This document shows, piece by piece, positions 5,167-5,311 of a stretch of 5,311 nucleotides of DNA. The position numbers and the translations under genes were made by a program. The notes beneath the pieces are model-generated. The model saw only the letters and a list, made by a program, of their open reading frames with translations. It searched no databases and was not told where the DNA came from. The DNA comes from Campylobacterota bacterium (lineage in GTDB: Bacteria; Campylobacterota; Campylobacteria; Campylobacterales; Sulfurovaceae), in NCBI GenBank assembly GCA_013153345.1, contig JAADEQ010000030.1, positions 1-5,311 on the forward strand, given 5' to 3'. Within the stretch, counting starts at the first letter, position 1, and every line of letters begins with the position of its first letter.

Positions 5167-5185
5167 CTGCTTTTAGTTAAAGCAG
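5167..5185. repeat. Perfect 7-bp inverted repeat upstream of icd
   Basis: CTGCTTT (5167-5173) and AAAGCAG (5179-5185) are exact complements around a 5-nt spacer. If icd uses the -10 box at 5153-5148, this lies where a -35 region or operator would be. If it uses the further box it forms a small hairpin at the 5' end of the mRNA. No known regulator site is recognised. Confidence 0.45.
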
Positions 5186-5284
5186 TGTTGTAAGATATAT
5201 AATTTTTTCTCTCTATTTAGCAAAATGTTTCTAATTAACACATATTTTTAATGATATAGACTATTAAATTTTAGAAAAAGATGC

Positions 5285-5304
5285 AAAAAGCTTTAATATA
5301 AAGC
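5285..5304 (-). terminator. Probable terminator of an off-window gene
   Basis: On the minus strand GCTTTA (5304-5299) pairs with TAAAGC (5295-5290) around a TAT loop and is followed at once by five T (5289-5285). The stem is only 6 bp and contains two G-C pairs. It would end a leftward gene lying beyond the right edge. If correct, icd starts its own transcription unit in the remaining gap 5129-5284. Confidence 0.4.
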
Positions 5305-5311
5305 AAAGTGA

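Larger units (their letters stand above)
5129..5311. other. Non-coding region upstream of icd
   Basis: These 183 bp hold no credible ORF on either strand: plus-strand ATGs near 5225, 5251 and 5281 run into stops within eight codons. Beyond the elements listed separately, a perfect TATAAT occurs on the plus strand at 5198-5203, overlapping the reverse TATATA. With no plus-strand gene visible it is probably part of a symmetric AT-rich promoter region. Confidence 0.6.

Noticed and set aside
5198..5203. Plus-strand TATAAT as a divergent promoter
   Set aside because: No plus-strand ORF follows to the window edge, and a minus-strand terminator lies there instead; symmetric AT-rich sequence readily makes such matches.
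5260..5311. C-terminal end of a partial gene at the right edge
   Set aside because: All three minus frames hit stops by about 5265, leaving at most 15 codons, and the sequence looks like a terminator; no product can be supported.

Overview
The window looks like chromosomal DNA from a low-GC, AT-rich member of the Campylobacterota (formerly Epsilonproteobacteria). Three things suggest this: a monomeric NADP-type isocitrate dehydrogenase directly followed by malate dehydrogenase (the icd-mdh order known from this phylum), a two-subunit class I iron-sulfur fumarase, and very AT-rich gaps with short A/T runs. The genus cannot be fixed by eye. The set fits an autotroph running the reductive TCA cycle (Sulfurimonas- or Nautilia-like), but the same enzymes also work oxidatively.

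Every convincing gene is on the minus strand, so transcription runs from high to low coordinates. Region 5129-5311 is non-coding. It holds the probable terminator of an off-window gene, a perfect 7-bp inverted repeat and candidate icd promoter elements. icd fills 2948-5128. The 146-bp gap 2802-2947 holds a terminator-like hairpin just after icd, then a striking 82-bp imperfect palindrome whose base lies 7 nt from the mdh ribosome binding site. mdh (1815-2801), fumarase alpha (960-1811) and fumarase beta (393-950) follow with gaps of only 3 and 9 bp and are surely one operon.

Region 178-392 is non-coding. It contains a nested inverted repeat, a 9-bp direct repeat and a terminator-like hairpin that faces the plus strand. 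The window ends in a small minus-strand ORF (34-177, 47 or 41 aa) with a consensus -10 box upstream and a 16-bp stem-loop at its 3' end. It is the least characterised item here.

Together the enzymes cover oxaloacetate to malate to fumarate (Mdh, FumAB) and 2-oxoglutarate plus CO2 to isocitrate (Icd) in the reductive direction, or the reverse oxidatively. I see no mobile element, CRISPR array, tRNA or rRNA. The protein-coding part is ordinary central metabolism. The items worth a second look are the icd-mdh palindrome, the small ORF unit and the possible plus-strand transcript near the end of the fumarase operon.
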